In this document: piece after piece, positions 1 through 5,156 of the stretch
Layout: each line of letters begins with the position of its first letter
How positions within the stretch are numbered: the stretch's first letter is position 1
Virus record (IMG/VR): IMGVR_UViG_3300043436_002669
Location: 1 to 27,340 of that record
DNA: 27,340 nt
Source: a virus
Direction: 5' to 3' (one strand)
Position numbers and translations under genes: made by a program
The notes under the pieces: generated by a model
Database searches by the model: none
Told to the model about the DNA's origin: nothing
What the model saw: the letters and a program-made list of their open reading frames with translations, nothing else

Positions 1-166
1 ATGATCGGCGGTGTGCGTCTATGCAGTATGTCATTAGACCTGTATCCTTGTTGTAGATAACGAGGTCTTGTGGTATGTAGTCTACTCCGCAGAACAATGC
101 GGCTACTGCTTCGCTGACGCTGATCGCATCTTCATCGACCAGCTGTATGTCTTTTCTATATCTCAT
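1..166 (-). CDS. Partial hypothetical protein (N-terminal 55 residues)
   Basis: An open frame begins at ATG 166 and runs left off the window edge without a stop (MRYRKDIQLVDEDAIS...). No family is recognised. The visible part is mixed acidic and hydrophobic, with no signal peptide or membrane segment. The start is chosen because it lies just behind a member of the repeated double-hairpin leader (HP1 226-247, HP2 197-215) and an A-rich stretch, as for the other leftward genes. The gene is therefore the last visible one of the leftward cluster. There is no Shine-Dalgarno sequence. Function unknown. Confidence 0.6.
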   Translation of the reverse strand, partial: MRYRKDIQLVDEDAISVSEAVAALFCGVDYIPQDLVIYNKDTGLMTYCIDAHRRS

Positions 167-196
167 TTGTTTATTTCTATTCTTATTTGTTTTGCG

Positions 197-264
197 TGTT
201 CATACCATATGAACAGCGTGCTACCCTTATTCGGTTGACCGAATAAGAGTAGTATCGCTAATCA
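197..264 (-). promoter_or_regulatory. Leftward leader copy 1 (two hairpins)
   Basis: HP1 is 226-247: CTTATTCGG, loop TTGA, CCGAATAAG. The outer CTAC/GTAG bases also pair, so 13 of 14 stem positions match. HP2 is 197-215: TGTTCATA, CCA, TATGAACA, with perfect 8-bp arms. The shared TGATTAGCG motif (leftward sense) lies at 256-264. The element ends about 30 bases before the ATG at 166. There is no T-tract after either hairpin, so an intrinsic terminator is unlikely. Confidence 0.8.
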
Positions 265-274
265 TGTAGAGGGA

Positions 275-808
275 TTACATTTTCAGATAGTCAAGGTTGC
301 GTTGGGCTGACTCGATTGCATCTTCCGTAGTGAACGGGCGATGCCAGTTCTTGAGTGGGTCTTCGCCAGTCTTGGCACAATACAAATCATACAATGCCCA
401 GCACCTAAAGGAGTGCAGTATCCTGCCTTGGCAACCCGCCTGTCCGAGTTCGATGAGAGTGACCTCATCTATCTCGTCACCTTCACGCTCATCGAATCCT
501 GCTATCGGTTGGTAGTCACCACATCCAACGATGCTGTCCTGATAAACTACATACCAATGCTTGCCGTCCTTACGACCCATGCTGACATACTGAATATCCA
601 TATGCCAACTTTCTGGGCAACACCTGTCATCGCAAGGCCAAGGTACTGCGACATCCTCGGCATCAGACTCCCACTCGAAGTCACCTTCTGGCGTGCCATC
701 GAACAAGCCTTCGAGTGTGGGGGTTTCGAGGTTGTCGATCTTGTCTGCATAAACAGACTCAACCTCATTGGTCAGCTCTTCTATTATTTGTTTTTGTTCT
801 TTAGTCAT
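275..808 (-). CDS. Hypothetical acidic protein, 177 aa
   Basis: ATG at 808 follows the leader motif AACAAATAGAAAT, and the stop at 275 lies just before leader copy 1. The protein is strongly acidic in its first half (many D/E around residues 20-55). It has a central Cys cluster (DDRCCPESWH) and further Cys residues, and is rich in W and Y. No known domain is recognised and no membrane segment is seen. Leftward orientation is favoured over the equally long opposite frame (341-874) because start and stop sit exactly between two leader copies, as for its neighbours. Likely an accessory or early protein; function unknown. Confidence 0.75.
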   Translation of the reverse strand: MTKEQKQIIEELTNEVESVYADKIDNLETPTLEGLFDGTPEGDFEWESDAEDVAVPWPCDDRCCPESWHMDIQYVSMGRKDGKHWYVVYQDSIVGCGDYQPIAGFDEREGDEIDEVTLIELGQAGCQGRILHSFRCWALYDLYCAKTGEDPLKNWHRPFTTEDAIESAQRNLDYLKM

Positions 809-824
809 ATTTCTATTTGTTTAC

Positions 825-891
825 TGCTCAAACCATATGAACAGCGTGCTACCCTTATTCGGTTGACCGAATAAGGGCAGGTCGCTAATCA
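825..891 (-). promoter_or_regulatory. Leftward leader copy 2 (two hairpins)
   Basis: HP1 is 854-875 (loop TTGA) and extends to 11-bp arms with CCC/GGG (852-877). HP2 is 825-843 in a degenerate form. In leftward RNA sense the arms are TGTTCATA and TTTGAGCA around TGG, which keeps six pairs, one of them a G.U wobble. The upstream gene's TGA stop (889-891) is part of the repeated TGATTAGCG motif. Confidence 0.8.
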
Positions 892-1293
892 CTTATTGTA
901 TTTGACGAGGTAGCCTGTTGCGGCGAGTGGTTTGACCCATCTATCACTTACATCTCGTATCTCCCAGAACTCTTCACCCGCAAGCATTTTATTGCGGCGC
1001 GTCTCTTTTCTGTCCGCTTCCTCTACCTCTACGAGTTCGAACTTCGTGTCCTGCGATTCGTAATACTCACGCAAGGCATCCCTATCTGTGGATATCATGC
1101 TGTTAACAGGCTCGAACCCAATGTCGGGCGACCCCCACCAGAAGACTAACTCCCATAGTTTAAATTCTTCCTCGACTCTCCGACTTACATACTCTGCATC
1201 GGCTAGAATATCTTTTAGTTCTTCTTCCATGTAGTAAACACTAGACAGCAGTCCGCGAATACTCATTGCTAATTCTTCGATTTCTTTTTTCAT
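889..1293 (-). CDS. Hypothetical protein, 134 aa
   Basis: No family recognised. The start at 1293 (MKKEIEELAMSIRGLL) is preferred over the upstream in-frame ATG at 1332. The upstream ATG lies inside hairpin HP2 of leader copy 3, whereas 1293 follows the A-rich sequence AACAAATAGAAAC seen before other leftward starts. The first 50 residues look helical or coiled-coil (EELKDILADAEYVSRRVEEE). A Trp-rich stretch follows (LWELVFWWGSPD), then a charged C-terminal half. The stop TGA overlaps leader copy 2. Function unknown. Confidence 0.75.
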   Translation of the reverse strand: MKKEIEELAMSIRGLLSSVYYMEEELKDILADAEYVSRRVEEEFKLWELVFWWGSPDIGFEPVNSMISTDRDALREYYESQDTKFELVEVEEADRKETRRNKMLAGEEFWEIRDVSDRWVKPLAATGYLVKYNK

Positions 1294-1322
1294 ATTCTGT
1301 TTTGTTTCTATTTGTTTCTGCG

Positions 1323-1385
1323 TGTTCACCATGAACAGCGTGCTACCCTTATTCGGTCAGCCGAATAAGGGCAGGTCGCTAATCA
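1323..1385 (-). promoter_or_regulatory. Leftward leader copy 3 (two hairpins, HP2 shortened in both arms)
   Basis: HP1 is 1348-1369 with loop TCAG. HP2 is 1323-1337: TGTTCA, CCA, TGAACA. Compared with copies 1 and 4 it has lost two bases from each arm, so pairing is kept. The previous gene's stop (1383-1385) again forms part of TGATTAGCG. Confidence 0.8.
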
Positions 1386-1757
1386 TATCTGGTTCTGTTC
1401 CAGATCTACGCGCATCAGATGTTGCCCGACCTCTCGAAGGTCTCGGCTGAAGTCAAGCACCACGCCTTGCGCCTTGTTTAGGTGCGCTGTCCAGTCACCG
1501 AATGAGTGTCCGCCGATGTTAGCTGGCGAGTATTCCACATCATCTCCATCCCTATCGAACTCTATGGATATGGTGGTCAGATCAAACTCAAACTCCAGAT
1601 GAACCTTTATCGGGCATCTGGTTTCGGATATCGTCATCTTCACATACCATCTATGTCGTGCATTGGTGCTGATGTTTAATGTCGCATCATACTTATCAGA
1701 TATCTTGAACATCTCGCTCAAGAACTCTTGGACTACTACTTTTTCTGATTCTAACAT
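1383..1757 (-). CDS. Hypothetical protein, 124 aa
   Basis: ATG at 1757 follows AACAAATAGAAATAAAC without a Shine-Dalgarno sequence. The sequence has alternating hydrophobic residues (VKMTISETRCPIKVHLEFEF, then LTTISIEF), which suggests a beta-rich fold, with an amphipathic helix at each end. No domain is recognised. It lies between leader copies 3 and 4 and appears to be a single-gene unit. Function unknown; probably a small early phage protein. Confidence 0.75.
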   Translation of the reverse strand: MLESEKVVVQEFLSEMFKISDKYDATLNISTNARHRWYVKMTISETRCPIKVHLEFEFDLTTISIEFDRDGDDVEYSPANIGGHSFGDWTAHLNKAQGVVLDFSRDLREVGQHLMRVDLEQNQI

Positions 1758-1779
1758 ATGTTTATTTCTATTTGTTTAC

Positions 1780-1846
1780 TGCTCATACCATATGAACAGC
1801 GTGCTACCCTTATTCGGTTAACCGAATAAGGGCAGGTCGCTAATCA
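1780..1846 (-). promoter_or_regulatory. Leftward leader copy 4 (two hairpins; HP1 fully palindromic)
   Basis: HP1 is 1809-1830 with centre TTAA, so all 22 bases are self-complementary. HP2 is 1780-1798. In leftward RNA it is TGTTCATA, TGG, TATGAGCA, with one G.U wobble replacing a pair. TGATTAGCG (leftward sense) contains the stop of the 47-residue gene. Confidence 0.8.
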
Positions 1847-1987
1847 TTTGCCTATGACTGGCATCATCACGACATTGCCATACAAGACTGGCGTTGGCGT
1901 TGCTAACTTGTCGAGCGCATCACGGCTCGCAAGATAGATGATGGCGGCGTCAACCGACGCCGTGCTTGTGGTCGCGTCAATGTTCAT
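1844..1987 (-). CDS. Small hypothetical protein, 47 aa
   Basis: This frame starts at ATG 1987, overlaps the stop of the upstream gene (ATGA at 1984-1987) and stops with the TGA inside leader copy 4. It begins MNIDATTSTASVDAAIIYLA and ends PVIGK. The overlap implies translational coupling in a three-gene unit headed by the gene at 2348. Its first four residues (MNID) and the surrounding bases are identical to those of the upstream neighbour, which points to a duplicated junction. No domain; function unknown. Confidence 0.6.
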   Translation of the reverse strand: MNIDATTSTASVDAAIIYLASRDALDKLATPTPVLYGNVVMMPVIGK

Positions 1988-2136
1988 GGCTTTACCTCTC
2001 CGTATTCGATTTCATGACCCTTCACAATCAGGTCAAGGGCATCATTGTATTCCATCCCATAACGAGACGCGAATTCTTCAACGGTTAGGACGTTATTGAA
2101 CCATTCGATAAATGCTTCGTGAGGGTCAATGTTCAT
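1984..2136 (-). CDS. Small hypothetical protein, 50 aa
   Basis: The start at 2136 (MNIDPHEAFIEWFNNV) overlaps the upstream stop as ATGA, so it is preferred over a longer frame from 2262. The protein looks helical; residues 17-40 (LTVEEFASRYGMEYNDALDL) could form a small helix-turn-helix-like pair, but this is weak. It is the middle gene of a coupled trio (2348, 2136, 1987) and has no leader of its own. Function unknown. Confidence 0.65.
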   Translation of the reverse strand: MNIDPHEAFIEWFNNVLTVEEFASRYGMEYNDALDLIVKGHEIEYGEVKP

Positions 2137-2146
2137 GGCTTTACCT
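2125..2146. repeat. 22-bp direct repeat at a gene junction (second copy 1976-1997)
   Basis: GTCAATGTTCATGGCTTTAC plus two more bases occurs twice, 149 bases apart, each time spanning a TGA/ATG overlap between leftward genes. It encodes the end of one protein (KP, stop) and the start of the next (MNID). Confidence 0.8.
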
Positions 2147-2348
2147 TCACTTGATTGAACGCTTCGGCGAGGGACACGCCGAAAGGTTGACGAGTTGTCA
2201 CGCTTGTCACGACAGGCGTGTTTCGGGTCACGGCAATCTCTTGCCAGCATCCGTTGATCCAACCCATGTCCTTGATGACCTTGGGTTTGACGATGTTCTC
2301 TTCGATGAGCGCGAAGAATCGCGCATGCTCTATTGTTCTTCTTTTCAT
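2133..2348 (-). CDS. Small hypothetical protein, 71 aa
   Basis: ATG at 2348 follows AGAAAAACAA and leader copy 5. The sequence (MKRRTIEHARFFALIEEN...) has a basic N-terminus, a central GWINGCWQEIAV segment and a C-terminus ending VKVKP. No family is recognised. First gene of a three-gene unit joined by ATGA overlaps. The next gene also ends in VKP, consistent with partial duplication at the junctions. Confidence 0.65.
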   Translation of the reverse strand: MKRRTIEHARFFALIEENIVKPKVIKDMGWINGCWQEIAVTRNTPVVTSVTTRQPFGVSLAEAFNQVKVKP

Positions 2349-2362
2349 TTGTTTTTCTCTAT

Positions 2363-2408
2363 GCGGGTTGATAACCGCTTGCTACCCTTATTCGGTTAGC
2401 CGAATAAG
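2363..2408 (-). promoter_or_regulatory. Leftward leader copy 5 (HP1 conserved, HP2 of different sequence)
   Basis: HP1 is 2387-2408 with loop TTAG. At the usual place of HP2 there is an unrelated hairpin (2363-2378, GGTT/AACC around GAT plus an outer GC pair step). The pairing capacity is kept while the bases differ. Confidence 0.7.
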
Positions 2409-2423
2409 AGCAGACAGCGACCA

Positions 2424-2510
2424 TCACCATGAGCCATTCAGATGCTGAATGACTATGACGAGGTAGACGGCAATGATGATGCCGACAATGAATGCGAGTA
2501 TTTCTTTCAT
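2424..2510 (-). CDS. Single-pass membrane microprotein, 28 aa
   Basis: ATG at 2510 overlaps the upstream stop (ATGA). The peptide is almost entirely one hydrophobic segment: MKEILAFIVGIIIAVYLV followed by IVIQHLNGSW. A short charged N-terminus, about 20 membrane-spanning residues and a polar tail fit a small inner-membrane peptide. The longer frame from 2624 lies wholly inside the upstream gene and is rejected. No family can be assigned at this length. It could modulate the host membrane or be an accessory holin-like factor, but that is speculation. Confidence 0.6.
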   Translation of the reverse strand: MKEILAFIVGIIIAVYLVIVIQHLNGSW

Positions 2511-2752
2511 GGGCGGTGTCTGATGAATTGAACTTGATAGTCGAGATCCTCGTCCTCTACGAGGGCTTTGACTAATCCGTTTTTGGCTTTGGACAACCTT
2601 CTGATTGTCCCCGACACTTCCCACTTCTGGGGTTTCCCATGCTCGTCATGAACGAGGAATGAGTGATAGTCGGTGACGACTCCGACTTTGAGCAGGGGTG
2701 ATGATTTGAGATAGACCTCAAACCTAGTGGTTGGCATATTTTTCTTTATCAT
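2507..2752 (-). CDS. Hypothetical protein, 81 aa
   Basis: The sequence contains RFEVYLKSSPLLKVGVV and VSGTIRRLSKAKNGL, consistent with a small beta-barrel-like fold, and ends DYQVQFIRHRP. The start may be ATG 2752 or ATG 2737; the latter is preceded by ATAAAGAAAAAT, resembling the A-rich pre-start sequence of other leftward genes. It is the first gene of a two-gene unit with the membrane microprotein and lies behind leader copy 6. No family recognised. Confidence 0.65.
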   Translation of the reverse strand: MIKKNMPTTRFEVYLKSSPLLKVGVVTDYHSFLVHDEHGKPQKWEVSGTIRRLSKAKNGLVKALVEDEDLDYQVQFIRHRP

Positions 2753-2777
2753 GATTCTGATATTTGAATGTGGAATC

Positions 2778-2845
2778 CTGTATCCTGTAAGGGTTGGACT
2801 TGCAGGATACAGGGTGCAGGATTCTTATTCGGTTGACTGAATAAG
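2778..2845 (-). promoter_or_regulatory. Leftward leader copy 6 (HP1 with one mismatch, HP2 replaced by CCTGTATCCTG hairpin)
   Basis: HP1 is 2824-2845 with loop TTGA and one changed base in the right arm. HP2 is replaced by a stronger hairpin, 2778-2812: CTGTATCCTGTAAG, 7-base loop, CTTGCAGGATACAG, 13 of 14 positions pairing. It lies between the stop at 2848 and the start at 2752/2737. Confidence 0.7.
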
Positions 2846-2847
2846 GA

Positions 2848-3270
2848 TTACAGGCGAGCGGCGATGTTTGCCATGAGTTTGACAAGCTCACCCTTGGGCA
2901 TTTGCGACAGGTCAACATCGCTCGCTTTTGTTGGCTTGCCTTGGCTTGCCTTGGGCTTGTCGCTTGCCTTGCGACCACCACCAGCGGCGCGGGCGCGGAA
3001 GATGTTCTTCTCGCCTTTGCTTTCGTACAATCTCACGCCCGCCTCAACGATAGTTTCCATCGCCCATCGGCGATCATAACCTTTGCTCACGGCATGAGTG
3101 ATGAATGCCTCGCGAAAAACGAGAGGCTCAACCTTGCCGTGGTACTTATTCCATAAAGCCATGAGCGTATCCATCAGGATCACTTCGGCTTTATGCACAC
3201 CGAGCATTGCCGTATCCAATACGGAGAAGTCGATTGTGATGTTTTTGTTTTTGTTTTGTTTTGCTTTCAT
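2848..3270 (-). CDS. Hypothetical protein, 140 aa, Lys-rich
   Basis: The start at 3270 (MKAKQNKNKNITIDFSVLD) is chosen because the longer frame from 3369 would translate through the HP1 dyad of leader copy 7. The N-terminus is Lys/Asn-rich. Residues about 15-85 appear globular and helical (VLDTAMLGVHKAEVILMDTLMALWNKYHG). The region around residues 95-125 is basic and low complexity (GGGRKASDKPKASQGKPTKA), which suggests a DNA- or RNA-binding tail. It is the first gene of the leftward cluster. No family recognised. Confidence 0.7.
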   Translation of the reverse strand: MKAKQNKNKNITIDFSVLDTAMLGVHKAEVILMDTLMALWNKYHGKVEPLVFREAFITHAVSKGYDRRWAMETIVEAGVRLYESKGEKNIFRARAAGGGRKASDKPKASQGKPTKASDVDLSQMPKGELVKLMANIAARL

Positions 3271-3304
3271 GTTTTGCTTTCTACTTTTGTTTTTGTTTTT
3301 GCTA

Positions 3305-3366
3305 GGTGAGGGAAGCGATGCGTCAAATCTTATTCGGTCAGCCGAATAAGCGCATCTCCCCTCACC
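3305..3366 (-). promoter_or_regulatory. Leftward leader copy 7: extended stem-loop at the head of the cluster
   Basis: HP1 is 3329-3350 with loop TCAG. It is enclosed by further complementary arms: GATGCG/CGCATC (3317-3322 and 3351-3356) and GGTGAGGG/CCCTCACC (3305-3312 and 3359-3366). In leftward sense a TTGACG followed 16 bases later by TAGCAA lies inside the element and could be a weak promoter for the cluster. Confidence 0.65.
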
Positions 3367-3576
3367 CACTAGGGGAATCCATACCTCTAACCGCCACGCT
3401 TAAAGCATATCGCAAAAGCTATTTGAACCCTGAATCCTGATGCCTGAACAAGGAAACAGGATACAGGCTACGGGTAGGGTTTGGGTTTTTTGGCTACAGG
3501 GTTCCGATAGGAACCATGCTTGAGAAAAAATAATTTTACTTGACAAATAAGGTGTTGACACGAGAGTATAACCTCT
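3367..3576. promoter_or_regulatory. Divergent control region
   Basis: No gene is seen here. It contains a hairpin CCTGAATCCTG/CAGGATACAGG (3429-3439 and 3457-3467), a dyad GGTTCC-GATA-GGAACC (3500-3515), and a TTGACA at 3540 with a TATAAC at 3567 ahead of the gene at 3577. The 21-base spacing between these two boxes is too long for a standard sigma70 promoter; a second TTGACA at 3555 is too close. A rightward promoter is likely but its exact boxes are uncertain. Confidence 0.5.
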
Positions 3577-3810
3577 ATGAGCGACAAGGAATCCTACTAC
3601 GAGCGGTTCAAAGAGGAGCGTAAAGCCTACCAGAAGGCGTATTACACCAAGAATAAGGAGTCGCTGAAGCGCAAAAAGGAGTTGGACGCAACTCTAAAAC
3701 CGGAAAAAGTGAAAAAAGTGCAGGAATACCAGCACAATTATTACTTGACAAACCGCCAGAAGCTACTGGAGCGCAAGAGGTTACGCTATCGGGAAGAAAA
3801 ATCTGCGTAA
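3577..3810 (+). CDS. Small Lys/Arg-rich helical protein, 77 aa
   Basis: The protein has repeated units of the type AYYTKNKESLKRKKEL and NYYLTNRQKLLERKRLRY. This pattern (Y-Y-x-x-N-x-x-x-L-x-x-K) is typical of the basic helical N-terminal extension of phage HNH endonucleases, and a similar stretch is present in the HNH gene at 10498. No HNH core follows, so this may be a stand-alone DNA-binding remnant or a small nucleic-acid-binding protein. The start lies 4 bases after TATAAC, so the mRNA may be leaderless. Function unproven. Confidence 0.65.
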   Translation: MSDKESYYERFKEERKAYQKAYYTKNKESLKRKKELDATLKPEKVKKVQEYQHNYYLTNRQKLLERKRLRYREEKSA

Positions 3811-4186
3811 CTGTACCCTGTACCCTGTATCATGTGACCTGTTTCATGTGTCACGTAGCCTAAAAGGGTACAGTGTGTAGGATACAAGACAAAGTGGACG
3901 CTTTGTGTACAGTTTTTGATACGTTAGCACATTTCGCGGACGGACAGGCGCGGTAAACGGTTCCGGTTACAGGATTCAGAAACAATTGGACACGACTTTT
4001 GGGCTCCAAATAAGGTAGAAATTGAAAACGCTAAATGTCTGAAAACTTTTAGAGAGTGTGCTAATTCATAATAACTCAATAATTCAATTAATACTGAATT
4101 ACTGAAGTATTATGAATTACCTAAAGGCTAGAGAATTATATATATGGCTGTGCAAAAATCAATTTCTACCTTTTTTAAGAAATAAC
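3811..4186. other. Non-coding, AT-rich region; candidate replication origin
   Basis: No gene is supported across these 376 bases. The left part holds a hairpin with arms ACTGTACCC/GGGTACAGT (3810-3818 and 3866-3874). The right part (about 4020-4150) is markedly AT-rich. It contains nested inverted repeats, TAATTCATAATA/TATTATGAATTA (4062-4073 and 4108-4119) around TAATTCA/TGAATTA (4080-4086 and 4095-4101), and a TATATATA tract (4138-4145). The position between divergent gene blocks fits an origin or a regulatory hub; this is inference. Confidence 0.45.
4062..4119. repeat. Nested AT-rich inverted repeat
   Basis: The outer arms are a perfect 12-bp match with a 34-base interior; the inner arms are a perfect 7-bp match with an 8-base loop. 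All arms share the word TAATTCA or its complement. Confidence 0.8.
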
Positions 4187-4214
4187 TTGACGAATGGGTG
4201 GGTTCGGGTATGGT
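4187..4214 (+). promoter_or_regulatory. Sigma70-like promoter
   Basis: TTGACG at 4187-4192, 16-base spacer, TATGGT at 4209-4214. The ATG at 4221 lies 7 bases after the -10 box, so the transcript would start at or next to the start codon. Confidence 0.6.
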
Positions 4215-4220
4215 CGTCCC

Positions 4221-4787
4221 ATGACTGAGACCAAACGACACCGCTACGGTGACATCCGCGAGAACGGCGACGTCTTCATTTGCTACAGGCCATCATGTAG
4301 GGGCGGCGAGTATTGGGTTACGGCTGAACGCTTCACTTCGCTTAAGCTCAAATCTGCGGTTCGCCGGAACGAGCGCAAAGAATTGAGGTCCAAGAAGCCG
4401 AAACGGATTACGATCTACACCCATCCTCAGTTGCGAGTGCGCCCCTTTAAGACCCGCCCGTTCAGACAGAAACGAGAATTAACTCAGAAAGAATTTGACA
4501 CGCTGCCCTTTGGCCCCTATACCGCTCCCACCATGACAACACTACAAGACATGACCATAATCCCGAACTACTCGAAGTACGCCATCACTCCTGCTGGCAC
4601 AGTGCATCGTGTTACACCTGCAACACGCGGACGCACTGCTGGTTTGCAGCATCGCGTTACGCCCGTCATTCATCCGAAGGGCCATCAGTGGTGTGTGCAG
4701 ATCACAGATGACAACGGCAAGCGCAAACGCATTCCGATCAAGAAGTTGATGGAAGAGGTGTACGGCAACGCTGAAACTATTTCTTGA
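4221..4787 (+). CDS. NUMOD4-like DNA-binding protein, 188 aa
   Basis: The start at 4221 (MTETKRHRYGDIRENGDVF) is preferred over the in-frame ATG at 4194, which lies inside the promoter. The N-terminal 40 residues (GDIRENGDVFICY...) resemble a short module found in phage HNH-associated proteins. The middle is very basic. The C-terminal 75 residues (IIPNYSKYAITPAGTVHRV ... KGHQWCVQITDDNGKRKRI) match the pattern of a NUMOD4 DNA-binding module (Y-x-I-x-x-x-G-x-V, then W-x-V-x-I-x-x-x-G-K). No HNH catalytic motif is visible, so it is probably a DNA-binding protein or a degenerate homing endonuclease. The stop overlaps the next promoter. Confidence 0.7.
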   Translation: MTETKRHRYGDIRENGDVFICYRPSCRGGEYWVTAERFTSLKLKSAVRRNERKELRSKKPKRITIYTHPQLRVRPFKTRPFRQKRELTQKEFDTLPFGPYTAPTMTTLQDMTIIPNYSKYAITPAGTVHRVTPATRGRTAGLQHRVTPVIHPKGHQWCVQITDDNGKRKRIPIKKLMEEVYGNAETIS

Positions 4788-4811
4788 CTTATTCGATAGG
4801 TTATCTACGCT
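4784..4811 (+). promoter_or_regulatory. Sigma70-like promoter
   Basis: TTGACT at 4784-4789, 16-base spacer, TACGCT at 4806-4811; the ATG at 4818 is 7 bases downstream. The -35 box overlaps the stop of the preceding gene. Eighteen bases (4775-4792) are identical to the portal promoter. The spacer carries CTTATTCG, as in the leftward HP1 dyad. Confidence 0.65.
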
Positions 4812-4817
4812 CGATTT

Positions 4818-5102
4818 ATGCCTAATTCGTTTCAAGACACCGTAGAATCACGCCTCGCACAGGCCCTCGATTCAGAGAGAAAGAAAAAACAAAAAGAGTA
4901 CTTTCTTGCTCGGGAGAAAGCATTTGATGAGCTTGGTATGGAGATGGTAGAGTCCGCAGAAAAATCACCTAAACTCAACCCAAGTGGTAAAGCAAAATTT
5001 GATTACTATCAAGATCCGCTTTTAGGTAAGCCATTAGGTGTGGTCGCACAACCAGATGCTCGCCACGCAGCAAGACTTCGAGGGGCGGCTGCGCGGAAAT
5101 AG
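4818..5102 (+). CDS. Small hypothetical protein upstream of portal, 94 aa
   Basis: The sequence starts MPNSFQDTVESRLAQALDSE and continues with a charged, probably coiled-coil helix (KKKQKEYFLAREKAFDELGMEMVE). The C-terminus is basic and alanine-rich (ARHAARLRGAAARK). No domain recognised. Predicted to be leaderless because the -10 box ends 6 bases before the ATG. Its place directly before the portal suggests a role in head assembly or packaging, but the sequence alone does not show this. Confidence 0.75.
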   Translation: MPNSFQDTVESRLAQALDSERKKKQKEYFLAREKAFDELGMEMVESAEKSPKLNPSGKAKFDYYQDPLLGKPLGVVAQPDARHAARLRGAAARK

Positions 5103-5120
5103 CGCGGCTAGAACTATTTC

Positions 5121-5148
5121 TTGACTTATCCGATAAGCTCTTTACGAT
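5121..5148 (+). promoter_or_regulatory. Sigma70-like promoter of the portal gene
   Basis: TTGACT at 5121-5126, 16-base spacer, TACGAT at 5143-5148. The spacer contains CTTATC-C-GATAAG (5125-5137), a perfect dyad that could be an operator. The GTG at 5157 is 9 bases after the -10 box. Confidence 0.65.
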
Positions 5149-5156
5149 ACTACGCT

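Noticed and set aside
341-874. Rightward frame of 177 codons opposite the leftward gene 275-808
   Set aside because: It ends inside leader copy 2, while the leftward frame fits exactly between two leaders as all neighbours do.
226-3350. HP1 dyads as intrinsic terminators
   Set aside because: No T-tract follows the stems on either strand; the downstream bases are GGGTAGC or GGGCAGG-like.
197-3366. CRISPR array from the seven regularly placed palindromic repeats
   Set aside because: The intervals are hundreds of bases long and contain genes; there are no short spacers and no cas genes.
4194-4220. In-frame ATG at 4194 as start of the NUMOD4-like gene
   Set aside because: It lies between the -35 and -10 boxes of the predicted promoter and would not be transcribed.
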